Positions 18,351-18,987 of a DNA stretch of 18,987 nt are shown in pieces. The stretch comes from Cerioporus squamosus. Taxonomy: Eukaryota > Basidiomycota > Agaricomycetes > Polyporales > Polyporaceae. Position 1 is the stretch's first letter. Each line of letters starts with the position of its first letter. A model generated the notes under the pieces. It searched no databases and had not been told where the DNA came from. It saw nothing but the letters and a program-made list of their open reading frames with translations. The stretch spans positions 1 to 18,987 of the forward strand of contig JABYQS010000538.1 in NCBI GenBank assembly GCA_022592435.1, written 5' to 3'. Made by a program: the position numbers and the translations under genes.

Positions 18351-18987
18351 ACACGCGACGGTGGTCAAGAATGCGAGCATCTATTGAAGAGAAGACCGTG
18401 GCCACCTGAGACTCGAGCGGCCGCGGGCGGTATCTAACACGAACATGATCCAAACATCCAGAATGCAACGTCAGAACGAGTGCTGATCGAACAAGAAGGC
18501 GGGGAGGTATGTGTGTGCATGTGTGACCGAGCTCGAGCAGCTCGGGGAGCAATAATGATATAACGAATCGCAGGGCGCGGTGGTATGCATGCATGTCTTT
18601 TGGGATCCATTGCAAGCAAACAGGCGAGAGTTCTAGTACGCGGGAGAACGGGGCACGAGTGCGTAAAGCAGCAGGAGAGCAGTCGGGTAAAAAGGGGCAG
18701 GCTGGGACTGGGGACGAGGAGAACTGGGGAACAAATGGGGCACCTGGGGTCAACGTTCACCGAGGCCCCAAAACGGGGCTCGACACGTTGCAAATCAGGA
18801 ACAAGTTCAACCTCGAGCTCGAACCTTGTCGCCCAGAAGGAGACAAAAGCACGATGGGGGCCGGGCGATCTGGGGTACCGGTAACCGTGCAGCGTGCGGG
18901 GAGGCGCGGCCGTACGATCGAGATTCATCAGTACTGCGTGCCGCCGCATGCATCCCGAGCCTTATGTAGCGGGAGGTGCGCGGCCGC
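18351..18987. other. Terminal region without a recognised gene
   Basis: The minus strand is C/T-rich from about 18730 to 18640, like a fungal promoter leader. It leads to an ATG at 18610 with G at -3 and +4, which opens a 58-codon ORF ending at 18434 (starts MDPKRHACIPPRP). This could be a first exon running toward the LRR-like remnant, but the peptide has no known motif. The window ends in a NotI recognition sequence (GCGGCCGC, 18980-18987). Confidence 0.35.

Noticed and set aside
18980..18987. NotI site exactly at the window end
   Set aside because: It could mark a clone or contig end, but a second NotI sequence occurs near 18418 and GC-rich DNA makes the site unremarkable. No biological meaning is claimed.

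Overview
The window looks like nuclear DNA of a filamentous basidiomycete (Agaricomycetes type). Genes are GC-rich and cut by many short introns, mostly 48-70 nt, with GTRAGT donors and CTNAC-like branch points shortly before the acceptor. The gene set is also typical of mushroom-forming fungi: a GPI-anchored CE4 chitin deacetylase, a basidiomycete-only domain protein, F-box/leucine-rich-repeat relatives and P450s. I saw no rRNA, tRNA or CRISPR.

Left part (1-9256). A duplicated fragment of about 309 bp, with its own 62-nt intron, lies in opposite orientation at 1-309 and 8948-9256. Between the copies are three minus-strand loci: an intact seven-exon chitin deacetylase (742-2869), an intact four-exon protein with a disordered N-terminal half and a possible DUF6593/tubby-C-like C-terminal domain (4608-6034), and an F-box/LRR-like gene (7130-8576) broken by a perfect 11-nt tandem duplication.

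Middle (9257-11343). An intact five-exon alpha/beta hydrolase of the HSL/esterase type (plus, 9308-10508), with two microexons, converges on an intact small two-exon protein (minus, 10609-11343, DUF6914-like) across a 100-bp gap.

Right part (11344-18987). Almost everything recognisable is broken. There is a cytochrome P450 3' half that has lost its heme-ligand cysteine, an orphan coiled-coil C-terminal exon, an F-box/LRR gene with three frame breaks, an aldo/keto reductase with internal losses, and a weak LRR-like remnant. The region 15.6-18.0 kb holds only exon-like scraps.

Four multi-exon genes, about 4.4 kb of coding sequence, splice into perfect open frames. The indels are confined to a few loci, so general sequencing error is an unlikely cause. 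The working picture is a small intact gene set beside a gene graveyard of fast-expanding families (F-box, P450, AKR). I see no evidence for a novel multi-gene system. The inverted gene-fragment duplication and the recently broken F-box/LRR gene deserve the most follow-up.
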